DNA of 64,000 bases from Chlorokybus atmophyticus (lineage: Eukaryota; Streptophyta; Chlorokybophyceae; Chlorokybales; Chlorokybaceae), in NCBI GenBank assembly GCA_009103225.1, contig RHPI01000140.1, positions 150,057 to 214,056 of the forward strand, written 5' to 3'. The position numbers and the translations under genes are program-made. Positions 24,558 to 37,586 of the stretch are shown here, piece after piece. The notes under the pieces were generated by a model that was not told the origin of the DNA, did no database searches, and worked only from the letters and a program-made list of their open reading frames with translations. Position 1 is the stretch's first letter. Each line of letters starts with the position of its first letter.

Positions 24558-27500
24558 GCATGTAGACTCTATGCATCGGACGCATATGATTAATGCTCAT
24601 ACATTGCATGGCCTTGTTACACGTAGTCATGTCTCAACTTACCCACACCCACACCATCCACCCCTAACCCTCCATGGCCCCCCTCCCCCCTCACCATCAA
24701 GCCCCACACACACATGGGGTATGTGCGTGTATGTGCTTGAGTGCGCGCATACGCTTTATCTAAGCAAGGAATGAATAACGACATGCATCTATAAGCAAAA
24801 GTTTTAATTGATTATGGATAAACAATGTCAATGACTAATAATGATACATTGACCCGATTTTTATCAGGATTGTGATGCCGGTACTGCATGATGCATTGCA
24901 TGATGATTGCATAATGCATTGGACTTGTGTTATGCGAATTTTTAACATACCTTGTCTATCATCTGAGTAGTGTAGCAATAACATAAGATGTAACCATGGT
25001 GAACTCTTAACATAAGTTCATGATTGATGTAATTGGCGCGAAATTCTTTGTCCTCAAGGGTATTGGCAACAGAGGGCAAGCATAACCATCGATTTTGGTT
25101 TGTAACATGCATAAGCCATCGTTTACAAAGTATCGGTTGCAGTTACAGTACTTCATGTGCGAGTTGAGCGTCTCCTCACTATAAGAGATCAGCTGGCGCT
25201 GAGACAAGTGTACATCTATGTTAAACATCAGGTGCAAGGTGATTAGCAGGCAAGCTTGCACGACGCCTAGCAAGCTTAAAGATGAGCTGCCCAATGTAAA
25301 CACCGCTCCAAGAGCACGTCTTAACATTGGGCTGGCAACCATACTCCTTTTTGTATCAAAATACCGGACTCTTGGGGCCACGCGTACGACATTGTGGAAA
25401 AAGTATTACGCTTTGGCAACACGCCGTATGTGAATGGAAGCACGACTTAAAGAGCTTCAACACAAAATTAGTGCTGAACTTTATCGACGATTCATACAGC
25501 ACCCTCGGAGTGTTAAAGTCATGCCATCAGTGTCAGCATGATCCAGTGTGTACACATGAATAGCACATGTCAGTTCAAACATATGAGAGGGAAAGGGCCT
25601 TGCAATAGTATCAATGCCTATTGATAAACACATGTCATACTCGTTTATATGCTAATTCTTGCATTTGTGGCGTGGACAATTAACATTACCATGGCACATT
25701 GCGCAGGCCTAGGCCGTATACCCACATACCCACATACACATTACTGCATCTAGCAAAACCCACGTATGTCAATTAGCTTCACAAGTAATATTCCACAAAG
25801 CTACTCTTCACAAGGAATGCTCTCCACTGGACTCCTCTTTGGCAAAGAGGGTGTGGTTTGCAAAGCTCTACACTTAATGTGGAACGTTACCCAAAGTTCA
25901 CAATAACTATACATGCTTAAGTACCGTTATCGGCTAGCTTAGTGTTAAGGCGTAATCCCAATTGCAATAAAACTTGGATTAACAAGTTCTTGCGCAGCTT
26001 CAACCACAGCATGTTTCAATGACAATATTACCAATACAATATGTACACGTGCACACATGTGCGGACACACTGCGCAGCCATACATATCATCACAGTTCAA
26101 CATAAGCGCAATCAGGTTCGTTCATGCCATGAAAATGGCACCCGTTTCAAGCAAGATACAAGTAGCTTCAAGCAAGATACAAATAGCTACAAGCAAGATA
26201 CCAATACATTGTATAATAACATCTTACTCAACCTTCATTTACAGTACGCGCGGAATCTCGCCAAGCACACACTGAGCTCATTAACTCGAAAAAGCCATTT
26301 CAGTACGAAACAAGTATGCGCATAGCGAAGGCCGCATCATGATGAAGGCGGTTCGTTGGAGCTGATAACGATGCAGCACTTTATGTGACATGCGTGATTG
26401 CCCTTAATCTTTCATTAAATATCAAGCACAATTAGCAGCCAACAAAATGTTTTTGAGAAGTTAAAACTCGCTTGTGTTTGTAGAGGTTAATACGGCAATT
26501 AGGTCCAAAGTTGTATGTAATCATCTGGCAACCAACCGCGGCCTTGCATTCTACTTATGTGACTCCTATATATGCTCATTAAGATTTATGCGAAGCATTG
26601 AAATGTTTGTTCGAGTAAGGCATGTAATCAAGATGGCGCTCATTGGATTAGCACTATTAACATTTTCCACCTTCAAGCCTCTTAGGAGGTCTGCACCATC
26701 TATTACTCATGAAGTGTGTTTGATGTTGCACTGTGCTTGGTGCTGCATGCACAAAAAAGCCATCTCATTTAAGTTAAATGCATCCAATCGGATGAAGAGT
26801 TGCTGTTGGTAGCCGACGCGACGGCACTAATTTTAGACAAACAATGTTCAGGTAGCGTCGCGTCGGTCTGTCAGTTGAAATATGAGTTACATGGTGTAAC
26901 CTTTTACCACAATCATACTTTCACACGCGTTGTCATTTCACGCAACCGTAACATTAAATTTGCTCATTTAAAGCTAAACAATTTGCCTTTTTACCCCAAC
27001 ATTTCCTTGAGGCCAATCAATTATGCAGCAACCGTCAACCCCATTGTTTCAAAATGAGAGTGTTCCACTAGGTCACATCAGCAAAAGGCGCTATTGATTG
27101 AGGATTTCATATGGATTGCAGCTACAATCGTAACACATACCAAGTTTCTAAAAGTGTCTTTAAAGAGTTTGCAACATAAACAGCCCAAGTTCATCACGTG
27201 CGGTTGCTTAAGCCATGTTGTCAATTTAATCGTCACAAAGTAAACACCGGCAATCATAGGCTAATAATCAAGGGCCGCAATGGTTATCCAGTATCCTAAC
27301 GATGCATCAAGCCGCACGCTGTACTCGATTAAGCAACTGCCATCGTACGTTGCACGTTGTTGGCAGGAGACATATGTGTTATACATGTTGAATGCATGTC
27401 ACAGATTAATCATGATATGGAGTTATCATGCAAGACACGGTTTTTAATAATTGCAACTATTGCACTCTACAAGCCTGTCCGCCAACAACTATAAAAGCTA

Positions 27501-27651
27501 GCTTGCAATCAATGCATTACATCTTTTGTTCCTGACCATGAGGGTATTTGCAATACCGTGCGCTTACGCACGGAGCACATCAAGGCCAACTTGCAGGATG
27601 ACTCTTGCTGTCCATTGTTAAGCAGCTCATGTTTTTCATGTGGATGTAAAG
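24558..27651. other. AT-rich gene-poor region
   Basis: Base composition drops sharply after the LRRC45-like gene. Open frames here are short, AT-rich and lack splice context. I see no gene, only short local repeats such as TGCATGATGCAT motifs near 24885-24920. Confidence 0.6.
26148..26202 (+). repeat. Short tandem repeat, three units of about 21 bp
   Basis: The unit CAAGCAAGATACAARTAGCT is repeated, with the third copy truncated. It lies in the AT-rich block with no gene. Confidence 0.8.
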
Positions 27652-27730
27652 TGTCACGATTTGGGATAAATTGTGACAGACCTCACTGATGGTAGCGTCT
27701 TTTGCTACCATAGCCTAGTGGTTGGAGCCC
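27652..27730 (+). repeat. Upstream terminal repeat of a decayed LTR retrotransposon
   Basis: This 79-bp segment begins TGTCACGATTT and ends with CCTAGTGGTTGGAGCCC. It matches 29759-29837, with about a dozen differences, and the pair flanks gypsy-type coding remains. The true LTR may be longer, but similarity fades after GGAGCCC. Confidence 0.6.
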
Positions 27731-27927
27731 ATATGTTTAAAAATTAGAAGTGAATGCTTGTGTGCTGGTACATGTGGAATATAACATGCTTACCAATGTG
27801 TTGCATGCATTGACTGAGTTGCAAAATACAAAACTTTGGGTATGGTGGTGACTCACCATCATCGGATGATGCCTAGGTATCATGGCCCATGGTTAAAGCA
27901 CACTCGGGGGGGGGGGGGGGGGGGGGG

Positions 27928-28161
27928 NNNNNNNNNNNNNNNNNNNNNNNNNNNNNNNNNNNNNNNNNNNNNNNNNNNNNNNNNNNNNNNNNNNNNNNNN
28001 NNNNNNNNNNNNNNNNNNNNNNNNNNNNNNNNNNNNNNNNNNNNNNNNNNNNNNNNNNNNNNNNNNNNNNNNNNNNNNNNNNNNNNNNNNNNNNNNNNNN
28101 NNNNNNNNNNNNNNNNNNNNNNNNNNNNNNNNNNNNNNNNNNNNNNNNNNNNNNNNNNNNN
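27928..28161. other. Assembly gap (234 N) flanked by poly-G
   Basis: A run of 21-22 G precedes the gap and about 17 G follow it. It lies inside the retrotransposon remnant. Confidence 0.99.
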
Positions 28162-28319
28162 GGGGGGGGGGGGGGGGGTCTTGTGCTGAGCATCTTAGCA
28201 AGCGTGCAACAGGGACATTGCGATTGTCAGCAATATTGATCAACCCTTGCATTAGTTATGGACTCTTAGCTACATTTTAAGGACGGGTGGTACCTCTGTT
28301 ATGAACATTCGGTGGCACA

Positions 28320-29340
28320 ACGTAGGGTGTAAACAGTTTGTTCTTGATTAACACTGGTGCAACACACAATTTTGTTAAAGCACAATGGGTTGTGCGCGAC
28401 AAGATAGCGTGTAAATCCTCAGCATTTTCAGCTGCCGGTGCCGGGGGTGCGTTGCCAGTAAAAGGGGAAATAATAATAAAGGTTAGAATTGGCACTGATC
28501 ATGCCACTCTTACTTTCATAGCAGTATCCATCAACATATCAGGTGTGATGTGGTATTAGGACAGGAATGGCAGGAAAATGTTAAAATGACATTGGACACT
28601 GGCGCACGCTTGTGCACAGTAAAGAAAGGTTGTAAGCCTTACGCACGGCGTGTAACATTGTTAATGAAAGAGTTGCATAGCTTGCAGCACAAGCAGCCAG
28701 ACCCTGCGCTACTCACTGCACTGCAAGTGAAATGTGCTTTGCGCAAAAACACATCGGCTTTGCTGGTACACGACTTTGTGCCGGGCAATGCAGAAGGTGT
28801 TGTAGACATTATTGACAAGCACCAAGATGTCTTCTTAGATGAGTTGCCAGGCTTATCTTCTGATCGAGGTGTCAGACACATAATACCATTCATTCCTAAT
28901 AGTGAGCTTCCGTCTCGGCATGTATGTAGGTTGAGCCCCAGAGAAAGGGGGGAACTGAAAACTCGAATCAGGAAGTAACTAGAAAAGGGATTGATTGAAC
29001 CGAGTTCTTCACCCTTTTGCGCGCCCATCTTGCTTGAGATGAAAAAAAATGGAAAGCTGCTCATATGTGTGGATTATCGTGTTCTGAACAGATATATGAT
29101 AAAAAATCGATACCCGTTGCCCGGATTGATGATGTGTTTGAAAAATTGTCGGCGAATGCGTACTTTACGCTGGACTTGACAAGTGGGTATCATCAGATCC
29201 GGATTCATCCTTCTGATGTTTACAAGACAGCATTACGAACACCTTTAGACCATTATCAATGCAAAATGTTACCTTTTGGATTGATTAATGCACCTGCACT
29301 GTTTCAGAAAGACGTAGATTTAATCTTCTGCTTCGGCAGT
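28320..29340 (+). mobile_element. Ty3/gypsy-like pol remnant (protease and reverse transcriptase), inactivated
   Basis: Three broken frames encode parts of a retrotransposon polyprotein. The first (28338-28559) holds an aspartic-protease-like segment, LINTGATHNFV, where Asn replaces the expected catalytic Asp. The second (28550-28978) holds the linker before reverse transcriptase and ends at a stop after ELKTRIRK. The third and fourth (from 28981 and 29065) carry RT blocks: LEKGLIEPSSSPFCAPI, VDYRVLNR, then LDLTSGYHQIRIHPSD and PFGLINAPALFQ. The domain is cut off before the catalytic YxDD box, and no RNase H or integrase is seen. Stops and shifts separate the blocks, so the element is dead. 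Flanking repeats and a purine tract (29748-29758) support an LTR element. Confidence 0.85.
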
Positions 29341-29758
29341 TGCCCCTGGTAGCGGAGGTGAGGATGGCGTGGCTGGAGGTGGTGTTGGGGTAGGGGATTG
29401 AAGGGAGGAGCTAGCAGCCCCTCACCTTACGATGGTATTAGAGCTTGACGTCTCAGGTTCAATTCCCGTAGGGGACCGAAGCAGATGCAAGGGCAAAGAT
29501 ACATTTGATTTGCGGCTTGCCCTAGGCTGGGCGCAGATTCGCAACCTGCACGCCAAGCCAAATTGACCTATGGCCGCGTGAGCGGTTGCGCCGCGATAGC
29601 AAGTCGCGGTGAGGATGGCCGCTGCAGTTCCGTCGGTTATGACTGTTCGTAGGCCGGATTCAAAAGGCCGCGTGTGGATTGGTCGTGGTACGGCTGTGAC
29701 CACGGTGATGTGGGCTCGTAAGTGCTTCATTGGATAACGAGGAACCCGTGGGGAGGAA

Positions 29759-29837
29759 TGTCACGATTTTGGATATATTGTGACATACGTCAACAACGGT
29801 AGCGTATACTGCTACCATAGCCTAGTGGTCGGAGCCC
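29759..29837 (+). repeat. Downstream terminal repeat preceded by a polypurine tract
   Basis: It begins TGTCACGATTTT immediately after the purine-rich GTGGGGAGGAA, the expected layout of a 3' LTR start. It is the partner of 27652-27730. Confidence 0.6.
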
Positions 29838-32160
29838 TCTTGTTACATGGAGGACTACACCTGCATGAGGTGCCGGTAGTCAAAGAAGTACACCGACGGT
29901 CAATTTGTCACTACAATTGATTAGATCACAAACTTCTTACGATTTATATAAAACATATGGCGGCAAAAGGGGCACGCAAACAAATAAGGCGCTTCGATCA
30001 CGAAGCTGATTACTGTGATAAGTGACATGGCAAGTTTAGCTTTTTGGTTGTTCACTCATAGCTTTACATCGCTTGCTCAAGTTGCATGTATACGTGCATA
30101 CGATTTTGCTCGACTGATCACTGATGATACGAGCAAAACCCTATGCATGTGTAGAATCAAACACCAATTGATAGCTGGCAGCTACTGATTGGCAATAATT
30201 CTAGTCAGCAACTATTGTTAAAATGCAAGTCGGCTGAGTTTTAGCGCTTTTGCCCGTGGCGCACAATGTTGCCATAAAGCGGATCCTCCCCCACTGGAAA
30301 TAACAAAAAGGGCGCGTTGTGCCAAATCTGGTGGATGTTGCAGGAACATACCGTCAACTCCGGCGCATGTTGGAGCTGCAAGGCATGGAGGAGGTTAACG
30401 GTTTGGCATGACATTTTTGCAACATGATTAGGGAATATTAAAATCTCAATGTATGGATTGTTCAGCGTGTCGTCTACATAAGGCGCAATGATGCATATTT
30501 TGCAATGGACACAATGATCTTTACTGTGGATGCCGTATGTCACATGAATCATCTATGTAGTATAGTAGTAATTGCTTAACAGAGTCTAGCACACGGGTGC
30601 ATCCCACAAGTAAACATGTCGATCGTAAAGGAAAACTGGCATGATGGCTTCATTTTTACGCTGAGTTAAGTCCAAATCATTATTAGGTCATAAATAACAT
30701 CATGCAATGTGGTCGCGCATCGGCAGAGGCTTTGCTACCGACATGACGCTGCAATAAACCATGTGTCATATGCTTGTGTGCTTGTATTGACACTGTGCAT
30801 ACGGTATGCACGTGAACTCATAATATGACTATTTTTGCGGAAGCTGATGCATAAGGAAAACAACCCGAACTTGGCTATCATTGCTCTTCGCCACGCAATA
30901 ACGTTTGCAAAAACGCCATACAGTAGGGCATACGTTCTCACGCGCTACGTATTCAGCCTAGCTACATCACTTTCATGGCAAGTGCATGGTTGGAAGACTA
31001 TGGCAACGAGTGCCCAGCACTGCGAAAGCTGGCACAGAGATCGTGAGCATCTACCCCCGGGGTGGATACTTAGAGAGCCACTCTACAGCTGGTCTGTAGC
31101 TGGAGAAAGGATTTGTGCCGCATGGTCCACTACCTAGTTAAAGCGCTAAGATGCTTTGTTATTATGACGAGTGGGCATGTTAGGCCATGTGTATTGTAAT
31201 TGTCGCATATCAACACGGTGCAGGCTTGACTACACCGCGGACATAGCATGAGTTGACTTTTTCAAGTACGTTTGTGGAGCACTTGCGAAACATGCCCAAT
31301 AGCACTAATGTTTAAATGATGCGCTTGATCCCTGAGCAATGATTTCATTCTCTAATTCAATGAGGTGGCATGGTTATGTCAATTAAGCTTCTGCTATTTG
31401 CAATGCATTAAATGACTTGGCTATCACACAAGGTATGCAGCAGACTTACAGATGCATTTTGCACATGTTGCCATACAGTGCTTTTTGTGCATAAGTCTTT
31501 TTGTGTGCATGAACAGACATTATAATTGCATTATAATTATAATATAATCTGATGTAATCACGCACAACATCGCATCGAGCACATTAACATATGCTTTAAG
31601 AAGACAAGCTCAAGAGAATTATTTGGCGCTCGTATTTTATGGTCCATAACATATACAACAGAATGTATTAATTATTATTTGATTAATGATGCCTCACACC
31701 CTCTCGCACATCAATTTACAGAGGGATCAATCATACTCACAAATCGGTTAAAAGTTGAATATCATAACTAAACTCGCGACTTATGATTAACAACATAAAA
31801 TGACATATATATAACTTGTATATATATCAGTCATAACTCATGACTTGTGACCAGGACTGCAGCTAGGGATTTGAAGCACAAGCCAATGTGGCATCTTTAT
31901 GTCACGCTTTACGTGACAACCAGCCAATTAGTGGCTAATTTGTTTGTATGGTAGCATTTTTGCTAGCCACCCGCGTGCTTATATGTGCTACTTGCACGGC
32001 GGTGCAGTGTGGCCGGTAGTTTAGCCGGCAGCGTCGGCAGTGCCGGCCCCGCCGGTCGGCCTAGTCCTGAAGGGGCAGCCGTGGCTTATCCCGTCAAGAC
32101 TTGGAATAAGCATCGGCCACTGTGTGGCCATTAAGGCTTAACCGTTAAGTAGCTTTTTCT
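29838..32160. other. AT-rich region without genes
   Basis: No conserved coding sequence is visible. The open frame at 30835-31137 shows no recognisable motif and no splice context. Alternating AT stretches such as 31530-31550 and 31804-31826 occur. Confidence 0.6.
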
Positions 32161-32760
32161 TAGACTGTTGCGGGCCTATGAACAGCTTAGGGGCAAAGCC
32201 CTCAAAACGGCCAGTCCTTGCGTTGTCCGGGTCTGCGCTAGTGCAGCGCGGTCATCAGTGACCGGCGCTGAGTCGGCGTGGATATTGGTGTGATGGGTCC
32301 AGCGAGTCGGCATCGACCGACTGTTGGGATTTGCATAGACAGTGCCTGACAGGGTTATGACAGGCTGCCTTTGTCGACGCTGACGGCGGCAATTCAACAT
32401 GCTCCTCCTCAATGGATCCCAACTGATAGACGACACCCGCTTTGACGACCGCCGACAAAAGTGCTCGTAGTCTGGCGTGGTCACGCGGATCAGCACCGAC
32501 AAACCACACCGGTCCGCGCAGACTCGTGCACGGTCAGCAACAGCGGTCACCGTAGACTCTCGACGTCCAAAACCCCCACGTCGGCGCAGACCGGAATAGC
32601 CGGCCAGCGACCCGGACAACCCAAGGAAATGAGGCTTTGCCCCTCGGCTGTGAAGTGGCTCTAGGGCAAAACCTGTGAACGACCGGTACACGCCAAATTG
32701 TCAGCACGAGACTTGAAATACTGGCCACGGTGGCTGTCTACAGCCAGTAATTATGTGGCG
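32161..32760. mobile_element. Candidate foldback/MITE-like element
   Basis: Imperfect inverted repeats lie at about 32184-32240 and 32595-32665. They share AGGGGCAAAGCC and GTTGTCCGGGTC in opposite orientation. The interior is GC-rich inside an AT-rich neighbourhood. Open frames on the minus strand across it have no recognisable domain. No target-site duplication was identified. Confidence 0.4.
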
Positions 32761-33113
32761 CTTGTGACAACTACCGTACTCGTGGTAATCTCATAACTGT
32801 CATGAACTGGGTGCATTATGCGGCATTGCATGGGCACAATCTATGCCCATGCAAGGTGCATGATGCAACCCAACTTGCATGGAACCGTCAGATTGGAAGT
32901 CCCAACGGCTGCCAATGTGCGTCTCGAGCCGCGCTCACAGATCTCAGCCAATCCGATGAGCAGGCCAACGGGCCAAAACCTTGCCGCGAGCGTCAGATTC
33001 AAAATTTCAGCTGCTGATGCCCCGCCGCGCCTGTCCGTGGCTAGCCCGCAACGTGCGTCACTGCGCGCGCCGTTGAGGCGCCGATATCGACAACTGATGT
33101 TCTATCATCGGCA

Positions 33114-33119
33114 TATAAG
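33114..33119 (+). promoter_or_regulatory. TATA box of histone H2B
   Basis: TATAAG lies about 110 bp before the H2B start codon, a normal spacing for a TATA box plus a short 5' UTR. Confidence 0.55.
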
Positions 33120-33226
33120 CAGTGTTTGAAATTTGCTCTGCAATTAGGGTTTTGCTGTGTTGTTCGCGGCGTGGGCGGCGGGATTGTGGTTGTCGTCGTC
33201 GTCGTCTTGTTGTTTTAGCAGTTGCC

Positions 33227-33904
<678 letters not shown>

Positions 33905-33932
33905 AACTGCGCTCTAATTGCCATACACAAGA

Positions 33933-33950
33933 AGCTGCCAAAGGGCAGCT
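33933..33950 (+). terminator. Candidate histone 3' hairpin
   Basis: AGCTGCC and GGCAGCT form a perfect 7-bp stem around the loop AAAG, 28 bp after the H2B stop. Position and size resemble the histone mRNA 3' stem-loop. The loop is not the usual pyrimidine-rich one, so the role is uncertain. Confidence 0.4.
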
Positions 33951-35278
33951 GCTCAGCCCTGGCGGGGAGGGGACTATCTGTCCTCTGCCAATCCGCCCAC
34001 AAAATGGTGTTTCATTAAACACCACCCTTCTTCCCGGAAGCCTGTCAGCTGTACATTAACATCTCCACTCCCAGGCTTGTGCATATGTCTATTGAATGAG
34101 CGATAAATGCTAGCTGTTGTGCGTCATCTGTACTGGAGGTCACGCACATGGCATGCTGACATGCCATGTGCGCAGCTGCGCAGTCGTTTTGCTGCACTGC
34201 AGGATAAGTGTTCAACAGCTTGTTAGCATGGTTACAACGACTACAGCTTACTTAGCAACCTGCTGACATTGCATTTTTCTGCTGGTGCGTCGTCATTGTA
34301 TGGCTTTTCAAATGCAACATGCTGCATCTGCTAGCTCTGAGGTTATCTGTAAAGATACTTGTTAACTGCACTTTATTGTACTTTACCCAACAATGGCAAT
34401 TGCAGTCTGCTGCAAAATTGTTCAAGAGTTGGGTCGCAGTATACCACTTTCACTTTGACATTGGAGCTGTGGGCCGCAAGCATCAGGCGTTGTCCAAGTT
34501 ATGCTGCTACTGGCGCCAATGGTTCACTTCACCACAATCACCCAAGCTGTAATGAGCTTGATCAGGGCACTGCAGATTGGACAAATGCACCCACTATCGG
34601 CCATGCAGTTGTACCCTGTCAGGCATACACTGAGCAAGTGCGGCAGAATAAGCTAGCATAAAGCAGCAGCTCTGCTTGGCACAGATATTTACACTAAGCA
34701 CTTAGACCTCATAGCTGTTCAGCTCCAATGCTTCGCTTGTTTTGGGCGTGGCATTGCATAGGACAAGATTGAGAATGTATGGCACAGCCCATTTGATAAA
34801 TGCACTGCGCGCATTGAATCTTGATGATTCAGTCTTACTGACAGACCTTACAAACGGAGCATCCATCAGCAAAACCATTCAAGAGCAGAGTGAACCTTGC
34901 ATCTCATACTACAAGTTGTGAAAGATTCATGACATGAGATTCAGGTAGCGGATGATAAGATGCATGAAATGGAAGCATGCTATGGTACACGGCTGCAAAA
35001 CCAAATACACCTCTGCAATACCAGCTCACATACACATGTAGTCACTAGTTTTTTGGCCTGCAGTGCGCCAATTCTACAATAAACAGTAGAGACGAATCCA
35101 TCCCTATCGAAGAAGTAAACAATGTACAGGCCTAACAGGTCATCACAGCGCCAATGTGCGCATGGCCTGAGAGCACTGTTGGTGAGAAGTCAGGAGCATC
35201 AAATGCATGACGCAACGATCGGCAATCTTGGTGCGGGCAGTGCTGGTGCTGTTTGGGGAAAGGCTTTTACAATCCAGT
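33951..35278. other. Intergenic region downstream of H2B
   Basis: The region separates H2B (+) from the 3' end of the desaturase gene (-). It contains UTR-like sequence and no supported gene. Confidence 0.6.
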
Positions 35279-37586
35279 CTACCGTTGTGTGCTGCATGAT
35301 GTTGAAGTTGGGTCCTTCTTGTAGTACACCACATCTCCGTGGTCATTGACATAATGATCCTCAGAGAAGCTCCTGACGAGAGGCTGGAGCAAGTGCAATG
35401 GCAGCGGACCGGAAGATGGCTTCGGCTCGCGGTAGTATTCACCCATAACTGTCTTGGCGCCCTTGGTCTGTAAACATCCAACACCCACATTCAACAATGG
35501 CTACTGATTGGACTTGCATTGTACACAACTGGAGCTATCACCTCAGCAGCGGCCCATAGTGCGCATGCAAGCTTACCGCATCGATCAAGTTGTAATGGGG
35601 GATCTGTGGGAAAATGTGATGGACCACATGCGTGCCAATGTCATGGTGGATGTTGTTGAAGAGGCCATAGTCGCGGTCAATGGTTGAAAGCCCACCGCGC
35701 AGATAGCTCCACTCCTCACCACGGTACCACGGGACTCTAGGCGTGTTGTCCTCCGGTCCGTGATGATGCAAGTAGGTAACGGCATCAAGCCATATGACGT
35801 TGATCTGTGCATGTGAGCGGGTCAGCAACAAATTTCTTTCATATCAGAAAGAGCTATGGGGTAGTGACCCACTTGCCACAACCAGTCTTGCTCGTTATTG
35901 ACAGCTTGCAATCTTGCAGCAAAGACACTCACCCAGTAGGGGACGATGTATGTCTTGAACAGCATGGCAGGTCCCTCCAGGAAGGCAAGAGCCGCCAAGA
36001 TAACCCCCATACCAATCACCCAGTTCCTGGACTCGATTATGTCATTGCGCTCGTTCTTGGCAAACAGCTTGCAGTGGGGGTCAAAGTGCGAGCCTGCCTG
36101 CTCAACGGAGCCAACAAACTGTACGTACAACAACGTACATCAGTCAGTGACTGACACTCAAGCCTAGCACTATCATGTATTGGTTTGGATGCTGTTGCAC
36201 AGCAGGCTTGCACATACCAGGTAGAAAAGAGATATACAAACAGTGACCAGGGGAGTGCCAGCCCTGGCCCACGCTTCCATGCCCTGATACTGTGACTTGG
36301 TGATCTGTTACAACAGCCCAACTTTAGCACTGGCAAGTTGCACTACAGTGGTGGCGATTCCACAGCACAAGTGTGACTTACCGGGGTCCATGACTCGTCG
36401 TTCTCCACGTGGCCATGGTTAGCATGGTGTGTGCGATGGCTAATTCGCCTGTGTATAACTTCGTCAGCGCAATGCTTGTCTAATAATGCTTGTGAGGCGT
36501 TGAAGGCTTTGATGATGGACTAAAGGCATTCGATGCAGTTCTTACCAGCCATGGAATGGTACAAGACTGGACGAGTGTGTCAGGTGCCCGACAAAGTTGT
36601 TTAATGCCTTGTTGTTGGAGAAGCTGCCATGGCCACTGCGTCCAAACCAGAGCTATCAGCATTCAACAAGTTACCAACGGCACAACAGTTTGCAAAGGCC
36701 TTATGCACATGAGTGGCGCAGCATCAGTAACTCACCAATCGTGTCCCACGACGAACAACGCCCAGAACATGGTGCCTTGCGCAATCCAGTACGCTGGCCA
36801 CACCCACCAGCTGTTGATGTAAGCGGCAGCAGCAGCAAGAGCACCTACATAGGCTACGTCGCGGAACATGTAAACCATAGACTTTGTTGTATCCTTCTGC
36901 CAGCATGCTTCGGGAATTGCTTTGCGCAAGTCTGTGAGGCCGAAGGGAGGAGCAGCGCCAGGGTCAAAACCTTCCGGCTCTTGAGAAACTTGTCTCAGCA
37001 CAATTGTGGCATAAGGTATGACTTGACGCAACCAACACAACGCATGAGATTGCACAGACAGCGGGAGAAACAGAAATGACCTTAAGACTGCCTCTAATGT
37101 GGCCTTCGGCATCAACAGGACAGCACGACAAAGTGCCAGTCGTGATATGTTTAACCAAAATTTTAGCACAAGACTACCTCAACTCCATTTGCACTCAAAC
37201 ATATCCCTCCCTTTCAAACGTACATTCAGCAGATATTTAGTGCTGTGAGGTTGAATGTCTATGCGACAATGCCATTGTGGTGCTGCACTGTGACAGCAAG
37301 CAGACATCCATCGCACCATGCACAAAGCTTAGCTACCTGCGAGGGGTTTTGAGCGTCAAACATAGAGTCGGTCTTCGTGCAATGGCACGGCTGGGGGCAC
37401 TGCAACCATGGCCACGGGCTTGCGCTGCAGGCGGCTGCTAAGGAGTCGTGCACCTCCATTGCAAGGGGACTTTCTGGGCCTCAACGCAGGCAGACCCCTT
37501 GATTGAGACAAAAGGCTGCTACTCCTGTGCCTCTGAGCAAACAGTGATGCCGACGACAGCCGCCCGTACTTTGTTGCCGCCGCCAT
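35279..37586 (-). CDS. Plastid-type omega-3 fatty acid desaturase (FAD7/FAD8-like)
   Basis: This membrane di-iron enzyme adds the omega-3 double bond to 16:2/18:2 acyl groups of plastid lipids. Exons: 37586-37337 (tentative), 36979-36736, 36635-36546, 36448-36382, 36304-36218, 36118-35933, 35804-35577, 35467-35279. The N-terminus ([20 protein letters not shown]...) is Ser/Arg-rich like a transit peptide. The three histidine boxes are present: HDCGHGS (assembled across the exon 2/3 junction), [10 protein letters not shown] and [11 protein letters not shown]. Family phrases include [19 protein letters not shown] and [15 protein letters not shown]. Exons 2-8 are in perfect phase. Exon 1, if spliced at the strong donor CGCAG/gtagct, also fits the phase but contains an in-frame TGA (37358-37356, codon 77). 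The alternative is a weak donor (gtttga) just before that TGA. This is a consensus error, an unusual splice, or a real nonsense mutation. Confidence 0.9.

Noticed and set aside
25000-27060. Several open frames of 70-124 codons
   Set aside because: AT-rich chance frames without GC3 bias, splice signals or motifs.
29430-29480. tRNA gene candidate at a GGTTCAATTCC box
   Set aside because: Only a B-box is convincing; no cloverleaf with acceptor and anticodon stems can be drawn, so it is kept as part of the retroelement observation.
32176-32691. 171-codon minus-strand frame
   Set aside because: It overlaps other open frames in a GC-rich inverted-repeat element, has no recognisable domain and no gene context.
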